Part shown: in pieces, positions 30,128 through 37,899 of the stretch
Layout of the letters: every line of letters begins with the position of its first letter
Position numbering within the stretch: position 1 is the stretch's first letter
Source: Streptomyces sp. NBC_01428
GTDB taxonomy: Bacteria > Actinomycetota > Actinomycetes > Streptomycetales > Streptomycetaceae
Assembly (NCBI RefSeq): GCF_036231965.1
Contig: NZ_CP109499.1
Location: 6,510,001 to 6,574,000 of the forward strand
DNA: 64,000 bases
Reading direction: 5' to 3'
The notes under the pieces: model-generated
Told to the model about the DNA's origin: nothing
Database searches by the model: none
The model's input: the letters and a program-made list of their open reading frames with translations, nothing else
Translations under genes and position numbers: made by a program

Positions 30128-31486
30128 GTGCTCCGCAACGGCGTCACGGCCACCTCGGCCGACCGTGCCGCGCGCGGACGGGCGGCCCGCAAGCGCGTCT
30201 CCCGCTCCGCGCACGGCAGCTGGATCCCCGCCGCCGACCGCCCCGATCCCGTCGGCGTCCTGCAACGGCAGGGCAGGGACCGGCTCCAGGAACTGCTCCC
30301 CATCCGGTACGGGCGGATGGCCGCGTCACCGTTCGCGTTCCTGCGCGGAGCCGCCGCCGTCATGGCCGCCGACCTGGCCGCCCAGCCGCACACCGGGCTC
30401 ACCGTCCAACTGTGCGGCGACGCCCACCTGCTGAACTTCGGCCTCTACGCCTCCCCGGAACGCTCGCTGCTCTTCGACCTCAACGACTTCGACGAGACGT
30501 TCCCCGGCCCCTTCGAGTGGGACGTCAAGCGGCTCGCGGCCAGCGTCGCCGTCGCCGCCCGCGAGAACGGGCACAAGGAGGAGCACGTCTTCGCCGCGGC
30601 ACGGGCCGCCGCCGGGCACTACCGCGAGACGATGCGGCGGCTCGCCCGGCAGGGCGAGCTGACCGTCTGGTACCAGCACATCGACGCCGACCTGCTGCTG
30701 CCGCTGGTCCGCTCCGGACGCCGACGCCGGCGCGCCGAGGCGACCCTCACCCGGGCCCGCCGCCGCACCAGCCTGCACGCCCTCGGCAAACTCACCGAGA
30801 CCGTCGACGGACGCCCCCGCATCGTCCACGACCCGCCCCTGCTGGAACCGGCCGGCACCCTCGACATGGCCACGCTCCGCAAGATCTTCAGCGACTACCG
30901 GTCCACGCTCACGGAGGAACGCCGCCTCCTCCTCGACCGGTACCGCTTCGTCGACGCCGCCCGCAAGGTGGTCGGCGTGGGCAGCGTCGGCACCCGCTGC
31001 TTCATCGTGCTGCTCGCCGGGCGCGACGCCGACGACCCGCTGTTCCTGCAGATCAAGCAGGCCGGACGCTCCGTACTGGAAGAGCACCTGCCGACCGGCC
31101 CGTACCTCCACCCCGGACGCCGCGTCGTCGCCGGGCAGCGGCTGATGCAGGCCGCCGGCGACATCTTCCTCGGCTGGACGACCGGACCCGAGGGGCGCGC
31201 GTTCTACTGGCGCCAGCTGCGCGACATGAAGGGCTCCGCGGACATCGCCGGCATGGACCCCGGTGAGCTGCGCGGATACGCCGGACTGTGCGGCACGGCG
31301 CTGGCCCGCGCGCACGCCCGCTCGGGCGACCGCATCGCCATCGCCGCCTACCTCGGCGGCGCCGACACCTTCGACCGCTCCCTCGCGCACTTCGCGCTGC
31401 GGTACGCCGACCGCACCACCGCCGATCACACGGCACTCGGCGCGGCGGTGACGGCGGGCGTCGTCCCGGCGACCCCCGGTGTGTGA
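30128..31486 (+). CDS. DUF2252 protein (kinase-like fold)
   Basis: A 452-residue cytoplasmic protein of the DUF2252 family, which resembles aminoglycoside-phosphotransferase/kinase folds. Visible blocks are LLPIRYGRMAASPFAFLRGA (about 57-76), QLCGDAHLLNFGLYASPE (catalytic-loop-like HxxN), FDLNDFDETFPGPFEWDVKR (DFD metal motif) and VGVGSVGTRCFIVLLAG. A phosphotransfer role is likely but the substrate is unknown. The GTG at 30128 has no clear ribosome site, and translation may be coupled to the lipoprotein gene 5 bases upstream. Confidence 0.88.
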   Translation: MLRNGVTATSADRAARGRAARKRVSRSAHGSWIPAADRPDPVGVLQRQGRDRLQELLPIRYGRMAASPFAFLRGAAAVMAADLAAQPHTGLTVQLCGDAHLLNFGLYASPERSLLFDLNDFDETFPGPFEWDVKRLAASVAVAARENGHKEEHVFAAARAAAGHYRETMRRLARQGELTVWYQHIDADLLLPLVRSGRRRRRAEATLTRARRRTSLHALGKLTETVDGRPRIVHDPPLLEPAGTLDMATLRKIFSDYRSTLTEERRLLLDRYRFVDAARKVVGVGSVGTRCFIVLLAGRDADDPLFLQIKQAGRSVLEEHLPTGPYLHPGRRVVAGQRLMQAAGDIFLGWTTGPEGRAFYWRQLRDMKGSADIAGMDPGELRGYAGLCGTALARAHARSGDRIAIAAYLGGADTFDRSLAHFALRYADRTTADHTALGAAVTAGVVPATPGV

Positions 31487-31612
31487 CGGACCGCGTCCCA
31501 CCGCCCTTCCCCGTCCCACGGCCGTCCTCCCGCGTCGCTCCGCCGTCCTGAATCCGAGGTCCGCGGGGGTTCGCCGCCGTCGGCGACCCCGATACGGCGC
31601 TACGCTCCGTGT

Positions 31613-32212
31613 ATGAGGGCTGAAGCGTCCACTCCGGAGCAGTACGCCGTCGTGGCGGTCGCCTCCTCCGCGGGCGGCATCTACGCGCTCATCGAACTCC
31701 TGGGCGGTCTCGGCGCCGATTTCCCGGTGCCGGTCCTGGTCGTCCAGCACCTCGACCGCCGGCACCGCACGGTGATCGCCGACGTGCTCTCCCGGCGCAC
31801 GGAACTCGCGGTCAAGCTCGCGGAGGCCGACGAACGGATCGAGGCGGGCACGGTCTACATCGCCCCGCCCGACCGTCATCTGCTGGCCGGCCCCGAGGGA
31901 GTCCTGAGCCTGTCGAACAGCGAACTCGTCCATTTCGTCCGTCCCTCGGCCGATCTGCTCTTCGAGTCGCTCGCGGGCGCGTACGGCGACCGGGCGATCG
32001 TCTGCGTGCTCACCGGATCGGGTGGTGACGGTGCGATGGGGGTGGACGCCGTGAAGTCGCGCGGCGGCACCGTCATCGCGCAGGATCCGGCGAGCGCGCA
32101 GTTCCGGGGGATGCCGGAGGCGGCCGTGGCCACGGGCGCGGTGGATTTCATCCTGCCGCTCGGCGAGATCGCCGAGCTGATCCGGGGTCTGGTCGGAAAC
32201 GACAAGAAGTGA
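31613..32212 (+). CDS. Stand-alone CheB-type methylesterase domain
   Basis: A 199-residue protein equal to the catalytic domain of CheB, without the receiver domain. The triad is visible: Ser in VASSAGGIYAL (about 18), His in VVQHLDRRH (about 45) and Asp in LTGSGGDGAMG (about 141). In chemotaxis CheB removes methyl groups from receptor glutamates. This organism should be non-motile and no chemotaxis receptor or CheA is nearby, so the substrate must be something else. The CheR-like gene begins 10 bases after its stop; they form one unit. Confidence 0.9.
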   Translation: MRAEASTPEQYAVVAVASSAGGIYALIELLGGLGADFPVPVLVVQHLDRRHRTVIADVLSRRTELAVKLAEADERIEAGTVYIAPPDRHLLAGPEGVLSLSNSELVHFVRPSADLLFESLAGAYGDRAIVCVLTGSGGDGAMGVDAVKSRGGTVIAQDPASAQFRGMPEAAVATGAVDFILPLGEIAELIRGLVGNDKK

Positions 32213-32222
32213 ATGACGAAAC

Positions 32223-34109
32223 GTGAATGAGGAAGTCATGGCTGACGGGCGCGACGTCGAGACCGACGACGAACTGGAGGAACTTCTCGGCTTCCTGCGG
32301 GACGCGCGCGGATTCGACTTCACCGGGTACAAGCGGTCGACGCTGGGCCGCCGCATCCGCAAGCGGATGGCCGACGCCCAGGTCACGTCGTACGCCGACT
32401 ACCGCGACCGGCTGGAGACGGACGCCGACGAGTTCGGTGCCCTCTTCAACACCATCCTGATCAACGTCACCTCGGTCTTCCGCGACCCCGACGCCTGGAC
32501 CTTCCTCCAGAACGAGGTGGTGCCCGAGGTGCTCGCCCAGCTCGGGGACGACGAGGAGATCCGGGTGTGGAGCGCGGGGTGCTCCAGCGGGGAGGAGGCC
32601 TACTCGCTGGCGATCATGTTCGCCGAGACCCTCGGCGTGGACGAGGCACTCAATCGGGTGAAGATCTACGGCACCGACGTCGACGAGGAGGCGCTCCGGG
32701 AGGCCCGGGCCGGGCTCTACCCGGCGAAGGCCCTCGAACCTCTCGCGCCCGAGCTGCGCGACAAGTACTTCGAGGCGAACGGCGCCCGGTTCAGCTTCCG
32801 CAGCGACCTGCGCCGCCGGGTCATCTTCGGCCGCCACGACATCACCCGCGACGCCCCGATCTCCCGCCTCGACCTCCTCGTCTGCCGCAACACGCTCATG
32901 TACTTCAACGTCGAGGCGCAGACCCAGATCGTCGACCGCTTCCACTTCGCGCTGCGCGAGAGCGGCTTCCTCTTCCTCGGCAAGGCCGAGCTGCTCCTGA
33001 ACGACGCCGACCGCTTCGACGTGGTCAGCATGCGCCAGCGGATCTTCCGCCGCCGCCCCGGGAGCCAGCCCACGCCCTACCAGCCGACCGGCGTGAAGAT
33101 CAGGCCCGGCTCCGCCACCGAGGTGAAGACGGTGGCCCGCACCCGGCAGGTCCGCGATCTCGTCGTCGACGGCACACCGACCCCCATGCTCGCCGTCGAC
33201 GCCGACGGCATCGTCGTCCTCGTCAACAGCCAGGCCCGGACCCAGTTCGGACTCACGGCCGGAGACCTCGGCCGCCCCTTCCAGGACCTGGAGATCTCCT
33301 ACCGACCCCTGGAACTGCGCTCGTTGATCGAGCAGGCGACGAACGAGCGCCGCTCCCTGCGCATCAACGGAACAGAGCGCCGGGTCGGCGAGGAGCACCA
33401 GTACTACGACATCCTCATCCAGCCGCTGATGTCGCCGGGCAGCCCGCCCGTGGCCACCAGCATCACCTTCACCGACGTCACCGTCGCCACCCAGCTCAAG
33501 GCCGAGGTCAAGCGCGTACGCGAGGACCTGGAGACCGCCTACGAGGAACTCCAGTCGACGAACGAGGAACTGGAGACGACCAACGAGGAACTCCAGTCCA
33601 GCATCGAGGAACTGGAGACCACCAACGAGGAACTCCAGTCCACGAACGAGGAGTTGGAGACGACCAACGAGGAACTCCAGTCCGGCAACGAGGAACTGGA
33701 GACCATGAACGAGGAACTCCGGGTGCGCACCGAGGAGCTGGACGCCGCCCGCCTCTTCCTCGAAGGCATCCTCTCCAGTGTCGGCGCCGGCGTCGTCGTC
33801 CTCGACCGGGAACTGAAGGTGACCAGCTGGAACTCGGGCGCCGTCGACCTGTGGGGGCTGCGCGGCGACGAGGCGATCGGGCAGCCGTTCTTCTCCCTCG
33901 ACTTCGGGCTCCCCACGGACTCGCTCCGCGCGGTCGTGAACGAGTGCCTCGACACCGGCAGACGGGACACCCCGCGCTATGTGTCGGCCGTCAGCAGACT
34001 GGGCAAATCGCTGCGGTGCGCGGTGCTGACCAGCCCCTTCGACGGTGACGGCGGCGGGGTGGTCATGCTCATGGAAGAGAGCTCCGGCGATTCCTCCGCC
34101 CGGTCCTGA
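32223..34109 (+). CDS. CheR methyltransferase-PAS-coiled coil-PAS protein
   Basis: A 628-residue soluble signalling protein. Domains: CheR N-terminal helical domain (about 15-75, GFDFTGYKRSTLGRRIRKRM); SAM-binding methyltransferase domain with VWSAGCSSGEEAYSLAI (about 115) and DLLVCRNTLMYF; a PAS domain (about 315-410, PTPMLAVDADGIVVLVNSQA); a coiled coil of ten near-identical heptads (440-509); and a second PAS (about 515-615, VGAGVVVLDRELKVTSWN). Related proteins elsewhere continue into a histidine kinase; this one stops, so output must go through the methyltransferase or a partner. ATG 32238 is an alternative start, with AGGA four bases before it. Confidence 0.9.
   Translation: MNEEVMADGRDVETDDELEELLGFLRDARGFDFTGYKRSTLGRRIRKRMADAQVTSYADYRDRLETDADEFGALFNTILINVTSVFRDPDAWTFLQNEVVPEVLAQLGDDEEIRVWSAGCSSGEEAYSLAIMFAETLGVDEALNRVKIYGTDVDEEALREARAGLYPAKALEPLAPELRDKYFEANGARFSFRSDLRRRVIFGRHDITRDAPISRLDLLVCRNTLMYFNVEAQTQIVDRFHFALRESGFLFLGKAELLLNDADRFDVVSMRQRIFRRRPGSQPTPYQPTGVKIRPGSATEVKTVARTRQVRDLVVDGTPTPMLAVDADGIVVLVNSQARTQFGLTAGDLGRPFQDLEISYRPLELRSLIEQATNERRSLRINGTERRVGEEHQYYDILIQPLMSPGSPPVATSITFTDVTVATQLKAEVKRVREDLETAYEELQSTNEELETTNEELQSSIEELETTNEELQSTNEELETTNEELQSGNEELETMNEELRVRTEELDAARLFLEGILSSVGAGVVVLDRELKVTSWNSGAVDLWGLRGDEAIGQPFFSLDFGLPTDSLRAVVNECLDTGRRDTPRYVSAVSRLGKSLRCAVLTSPFDGDGGGVVMLMEESSGDSSARS
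33540..33749 (+). repeat. 21-bp heptad repeat coding a NEELExx coiled coil
   Basis: Ten tandem 21-bp units encode YEELQST, NEELETT, NEELQSS, IEELETT, NEELQST, NEELETT, NEELQSG, NEELETM, NEELRVR and TEELDAA. Units alternate, giving a stronger 42-bp period. Glu and Leu positions make an acidic parallel coiled coil linking the two PAS domains. Confidence 0.9.
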
Positions 34110-34127
34110 CCGGCGTAGGGTGAAGAC

Positions 34128-34976
34128 ATGCAGCCCCTGGGCGGTCGGCCCGATCCGGCGGCGCAGGCCCTGCGCCGCGCCGCCCTCGCCAGAGAGCGCG
34201 CGGAGCGCGAGCTGGCGGCGGCCGCGCGCCAGGAAAGACTGGCCGAGCGCACCGGCATGGACCTGCACGAACGTCTCGCGCGAATCCACCGCGACTCCGC
34301 GGCCTGCCAGCGCACGGCGGCCCAGCTCCAGGAGGCCTACGCCCGGCTGCTCACCGGCGCCGCCGCCGACGGGCCGACCGCGACCACGCCCGGCTTCATG
34401 GCCTCCGTGGCCGAGGTGTGCGGCACCCGCGGCGCCGCCCTCAGCTATCTCGCCGCCGACCGGAGCCAGCTCGCGGTCGCCGCGTCCGACGAACCCGCGC
34501 GCGCCGCACAGGAGTTGGAGTTCCTGCTCGGCGAGGGTCCGGCCAGGGACGCGGCCGTGGCCGGCACCGCGGTCAGCGCGTCCGGGACCGAGCTGTGCGA
34601 GCGCTGGCCGGTGTACGGGACGGCGCTCGCCGAGCTCGGCTTCGACGAGGTGGCCGCCGTGCCGCTGCGGCAGCACGACACCTGCGTCGGCTCCCTCACC
34701 GTCTTCGACCCGCGGTCCGGCGCGGTGGGTTCCCTCACCGAGGTGGCGGACGCCCTCACCCGGACGATGGTGCTCGGCCCGCAGGCCGACCCGGGCCTGT
34801 ACGGCGGCACGGAGTTGCGCGCGGTGGTGCACCAGGCCGCGGGCATGGTGTCGGTCCACACGGGCTGCGCCGTCGCCGACGCCCTGGAACTCGTCAAGGC
34901 GCGCGCCTTCAGCGAAGGTCTGCCGGTCGAAGGTGTGGCCGAGCGGATCGTCAGGGGAGAGCTGCTCCTCGGCTGA
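34128..34976 (+). CDS. GAF-ANTAR protein with N-terminal coiled coil
   Basis: A 282-residue regulator. Residues 12-80 are a charged helical segment (RRAALARERAERELAAAARQ) likely to coil. A GAF domain covers about 90-210 (SVAEVCGTRGAALSYLAADR and VAAVPLRQHDTCVGSLTVFD). The C-terminal 55 residues are an ANTAR domain (VVHQAAGMVSVHTGCAVADA, then VEGVAERIV). ANTAR domains bind paired RNA hairpins and prevent termination. The gene follows the CheR-PAS gene by 18 bases, so PAS/methyl signalling and RNA antitermination may be linked. The GAF ligand is unknown. Confidence 0.85.
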   Translation: MQPLGGRPDPAAQALRRAALARERAERELAAAARQERLAERTGMDLHERLARIHRDSAACQRTAAQLQEAYARLLTGAAADGPTATTPGFMASVAEVCGTRGAALSYLAADRSQLAVAASDEPARAAQELEFLLGEGPARDAAVAGTAVSASGTELCERWPVYGTALAELGFDEVAAVPLRQHDTCVGSLTVFDPRSGAVGSLTEVADALTRTMVLGPQADPGLYGGTELRAVVHQAAGMVSVHTGCAVADALELVKARAFSEGLPVEGVAERIVRGELLLG

Positions 34977-35096
34977 CACGGACAGGCGCCCACGGCGCGC
35001 GGCCGGCGGACCTCGGCGCCCGCGCCCACCCCACCCCGGGAAGTCGCCGGGCCGGATTCCACAGACCTGAAGCACCAGTAGCAGGAGAGATCCCCA

Positions 35097-35132
35097 GTGG
35101 CAGAGATCCGAGAGGTGGCAACGACCCCATGA
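35097..35132 (+). CDS. 11-codon leader ORF coupled to the second GAF-ANTAR gene
   Basis: GTG 35097 starts an ORF for MAEIREVATTP. It has a very good ribosome site (AGGAGAG at 35083-35089, 7 bases before the GTG). Its TGA overlaps the ATG of the downstream gene (ATGA at 35129-35132). The main ATG has no good site of its own. This arrangement predicts that ribosomes translate the mini-ORF and reinitiate. It may instead be a fortuitous reading frame. Confidence 0.5.
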   Translation: MAEIREVATTP

Positions 35133-35869
35133 GCACGCCCATGCCGCAGCAGCGGCTGGCCCACGCCTTCGTCGAGTTGGCCGGGCACGGGGTGACCGAG
35201 CCCGACGATCCGTCCGGGCTGCTCGCCACACTCGCCGCGTTCGGACCGCGGCTCCTCGGCAGCCACGGCGCCACGGTGATACACGTCCCCGACGACCATC
35301 TGCCGGTCCAGCTCGCCGGCACGGACCCCGACCTGGTGGACCTGGAATGGGAGGCGGTGGAGTGGGGTGAGGGGCCGGGGTACGACGCCCGGCGGACCGG
35401 CCGTCCCGTGCCGGACAGTGCCCTCGACACCCTGCCCGCCCAGAAGGCCTGGCCGCGGTACGCCCCGCGCGCCGTGGAACTCGGCTGCCGGCGGGCCGTC
35501 GCCCTCCCGCTCTCCGCGGGCCCCGGCAGGGGTCTGACCCTCGGCGCGCTGGTCCTGCTCTACACCGGGCCCGACCCGCTGACCGCCGACGTCCTCGCCC
35601 TCGCCCAGTCGTTCGCCGACGCGGCGGGCTACACGCTGGCGCGCGACCGCGAGATCCGTCAGAGCCGCGCCCTCGCCGACCAGCTCGGGCACGCCCTGAA
35701 GAGCCGGGTCGTCATCGAGCAGGCCAAGGGCGTGCTCGCGGCCCGCCGGAAGGTGTCGGTCGACGACGCCTTCGCCGTCCTGCGCGCGTACGCCCGGTCG
35801 CAGCAGCGGCGGCTGGCCGAGGTGGCCCGGGACGTGGTCGACGGACAGCTGGACCTGGGGAGCGACTGA
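35129..35869 (+). CDS. GAF-ANTAR RNA-binding regulator
   Basis: A 246-residue antiterminator-type protein. The GAF domain covers about 10-165 (LRLLGSHGATVIHVP-like region, then RRAVALPLSAGPGRGLTLGA). The C-terminal ANTAR domain is canonical: SRVVIEQAKGVLAARRKVSV, DDAFAVLRAYARSQQRRL and EVARDVV. It should bind two-hairpin RNA motifs in nascent transcripts. It is the second ANTAR gene in a row, 120 bases after the first, and the last gene of the CheB/CheR module. ATG 35129 is translationally coupled to a mini-ORF. Confidence 0.88.
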   Translation: MSTPMPQQRLAHAFVELAGHGVTEPDDPSGLLATLAAFGPRLLGSHGATVIHVPDDHLPVQLAGTDPDLVDLEWEAVEWGEGPGYDARRTGRPVPDSALDTLPAQKAWPRYAPRAVELGCRRAVALPLSAGPGRGLTLGALVLLYTGPDPLTADVLALAQSFADAAGYTLARDREIRQSRALADQLGHALKSRVVIEQAKGVLAARRKVSVDDAFAVLRAYARSQQRRLAEVARDVVDGQLDLGSD

Positions 35870-35898
35870 GCCGTCCCGATCCCGGCGGGTGCACACGC

Positions 35899-35931
35899 CT
35901 CCGCCCGGCCCCCGACAGGGACCGGGCGGAG
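35899..35931. terminator. Hairpin terminator between convergent genes
   Basis: CTCCGCCCGG (35899-35908) pairs with CCGGGCGGAG (35922-35931) over 10 bp, with a further CCC/GGG inside the loop. It closes the ANTAR module and the opposing membrane-protein gene. Confidence 0.65.
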
Positions 35932-35959
35932 AAGGCGGGGCAGGCCGGGGCCTGCGGCC

Positions 35960-36694
35960 TCAGGAGGAGACCGGCGCGCTCCGTGCGTCCGCGGTGGGCG
36001 GGGCGGGAGGCGTGGGCTTCGGCGGACCGGGCTTCGGGGGCGCGGGCTTGGGAGGCGTCGCCGCCGTGCCGGGTCCCGACATGACGGCGCCGGCCCTCGA
36101 CGGCCCGGCGTTGCCGGAGGACGCGGACGGGGACGTACCGCCGGTGGCCGTTCCCGGGGCGGCCGAGGTGCTCGCCTGCGGGGCCGGGGCGGTGCCCGCC
36201 GAGTGCGACCGGGCCGCCGCGACCGCGTCGCGCAGCGCGTCCTCCTGCTCCTGGCTCAGCGAGGTCTGCACCAACTGGCCGCCGAACCCGGCGATCTGGG
36301 GGATCACCTTGTCCCCGGCCGCCTGCTTCACCAGGACGAACAGCGCGGCGGCGCCGGGCCGCAGGTTCTGGCTCACGTCCTTCATGAAGCGGTCGTCGAC
36401 CCCGGTGTCCGTGATCGCGCCGCCGGCCGCTCCGGCCGCCGCTCCCACCGCCGCCCCCAGCAGGGGCGCCAGGAACAGCAGCCCGATCACACCGCCCCAC
36501 AGAGCGCCGCCCGCCGCCCCCACGGCCGTGTGGCTGACCGCCTGATGCAGCTTGATCCGGCCGTCCTCGTGCCGTTCGACGACGACGGCGTCCTCCAACT
36601 CGACGAGATGCTGCTTCGACAGCTCGAACAGCTTGTCGCGCACCTGGTTGGCGGTGGCCACGTCGTCGTAGGCGACGACGAACAGATTGCTCAT
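35960..36694 (-). CDS. DUF1269-type membrane protein with glycine-zipper core
   Basis: A 244-residue protein. It begins with a ferredoxin-like fold (NLFVVAYDDVATANQVRDKL). A hydrophobic glycine/alanine-rich segment follows (GAAGGALWGGVIGLLFLAPL and AAVGAAAGAAGGA, about 62-100), then a soluble part (RPGAAALFVLVKQAAGDKVI) and a 75-residue Pro/Ala/Ser tail with PPKPGPPKPTPP repeats. DUF1269 proteins are small stress-associated membrane proteins of unknown function. ATG 36694 is preferred over GTG 36703, because the AAGGGG site abuts the latter. An operator-like inverted repeat lies 16-50 bases upstream. Confidence 0.8.
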   Translation of the reverse strand: MSNLFVVAYDDVATANQVRDKLFELSKQHLVELEDAVVVERHEDGRIKLHQAVSHTAVGAAGGALWGGVIGLLFLAPLLGAAVGAAAGAAGGAITDTGVDDRFMKDVSQNLRPGAAALFVLVKQAAGDKVIPQIAGFGGQLVQTSLSQEQEDALRDAVAAARSHSAGTAPAPQASTSAAPGTATGGTSPSASSGNAGPSRAGAVMSGPGTAATPPKPAPPKPGPPKPTPPAPPTADARSAPVSS

Positions 36695-36709
36695 GACGGG
36701 CACCCCTTA

Positions 36710-36745
36710 TGTCGATTTCGTTTGACTTTATAGCGATATCGCACA
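36710..36745 (-). promoter_or_regulatory. Operator-like inverted repeat before the DUF1269-type gene
   Basis: TGTCGATTTCG (36710-36720) and CGATATCGCACA (36734-36745) are imperfect inverted copies around an A/T-rich centre (TTTGACTTTATAG). Such low-GC sequence is striking here. The position, just upstream of the ribosome site, suits a repressor site overlapping the promoter. The regulator is unknown; PadR-like proteins use similar ATATCG motifs. Confidence 0.45.
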
Positions 36746-36968
36746 AGGTGCAGTCGGGAGAAATCCAGATGCGTCCCGGCGTCCGGGCTCCCCGCGCCGA
36801 CGGTGCGTTCGCGTACGACACGGCACCGCTTTCCGCCGTACAGGCATCAGTTCACGGACACGGGGCTACTCTCTACGCACCGACGGACGGCTGCCTCCCC
36901 CAGCGCCCCGCCGGACCATCCAGAAAGCCGTCAAGGCCCTTTCATCCACGCATCCAAGGAGTCCCGTC

Positions 36969-37274
36969 ATGGGCACCTTGATCTTTTCCGCGACCGCGAT
37001 CCTGGTCGTCATGGGTTTCTCCAACCACACGCTCTGGCTCGCGGCGGTGGCCGTCCTCTTCCTGTACGTCCGCTACGGCCGCACCGGGGGAAGCACGTCC
37101 GCCGCGTCCTCCCCGGCTGCTCCCGGCACTCCGGGCCCCGCGGCCGGGGGCTCCGGTGCCCGGCCCGACTCCAGCTACCGGGCGTACCGCGACCGGCGGG
37201 ACCGTCAGGCCAGGTGGGAGCGCCGCTACCGGCGCGAACGTCCCCTGGAGTCGCGTCGCCAGGAACGCAAGTAG
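36969..37274 (+). CDS. Small membrane protein with basic tail
   Basis: A 101-residue protein. Residues 1-36 form one or two membrane segments (LIFSATAILVVMGFSNHTLW, then LAAVAVLFLYVRYG). The rest is a Gly/Ser/Pro linker followed by a strongly basic, Arg-rich tail (RAYRDRRDRQARWERRYRRE) that should face the cytoplasm. The function is unknown. AGGAG lies 10 bases before ATG 36969. It diverges from the DUF1269-type gene and converges on pspAB. Confidence 0.7.
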   Translation: MGTLIFSATAILVVMGFSNHTLWLAAVAVLFLYVRYGRTGGSTSAASSPAAPGTPGPAAGGSGARPDSSYRAYRDRRDRQARWERRYRRERPLESRRQERK

Positions 37275-37310
37275 CTCCGCTCCCGCCCACGGCCCTGCGG
37301 GCCCGGGACG

Positions 37311-37895
37311 TCACAGCCCCGGCGCACCCCAGATCGGGAACCAGCGGCCGAGGTCCTCCTCGACCCGCAGGTCGTCCGCGAGCACCGCCTTGATCTGGAG
37401 CTCCAGCGCGTTGTCGCGCCGCTCGCCCGCTCCGGCGAGCGGCGCGAAGGGATAGAAGGTCCCGCGCTTGTACAGGTAGACGAGGCCGAGGTGGCGCTGC
37501 CGGCTGTCCTGGAACGTCGCCACGGAGCAGAGCAGCTGGGGTCCGAAGCCCGTGCCCTCCAGGGCGCTGTTGACCGCGTGCAGATCACTCACCAGCGCGG
37601 GGAGGTCGTCGGGACTCCGGCGGGAGACCAGCCACGCGTATCCGTACTCGTCCCGGCTGACCTCCACCGGTGGCCCCGACCGTTCGGCGTCCGCGTCGAG
37701 CAGGGCCTGCGCCTCCTGGTGGGCCTCGGCGAAGGCCGCGCCCTCCACCGAGGCGCAGCACACCGCGCCGGTGCCGGTCGGGGTGAAACCGGCCGCCGCC
37801 TCCAGGGTCACCGCCGCCGACGGCAGCCCGAAGAGGCGGTCGAGGTCCGGAGCGACGGGCTTGCTGCGGCCGAGCAGGATGTCCAGGAACCCCAT
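37311..37895 (-). CDS. pspAB: PspA-associated protein PspAB
   Basis: A 194-residue soluble protein. The N-terminus (MGFLDILLGRSKPV, then LDRLFGLPSAAVTLE) and the C-terminal LKVYLYKRGTFYPFAP-like segment (LGLVYLYKRGTFYPFAP, then DLGRWFPIWGAPGL) match the family named PspAB in actinobacteria, linked with PspA-type envelope stress proteins. It starts 4 bases after the htpX stop, so the two form an operon. This pairing with a membrane protease suggests envelope quality control, which is inference. Confidence 0.8.
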   Translation of the reverse strand: MGFLDILLGRSKPVAPDLDRLFGLPSAAVTLEAAAGFTPTGTGAVCCASVEGAAFAEAHQEAQALLDADAERSGPPVEVSRDEYGYAWLVSRRSPDDLPALVSDLHAVNSALEGTGFGPQLLCSVATFQDSRQRHLGLVYLYKRGTFYPFAPLAGAGERRDNALELQIKAVLADDLRVEEDLGRWFPIWGAPGL

Positions 37896-37899
37896 GCGG

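Noticed and set aside
32148..35231. A 1027-codon minus-strand frame opposite the CheR and ANTAR genes
   Set aside because: Antisense shadow. Its LEFLVGxLQFL repeats merely mirror the coiled-coil repeat on the coding strand.
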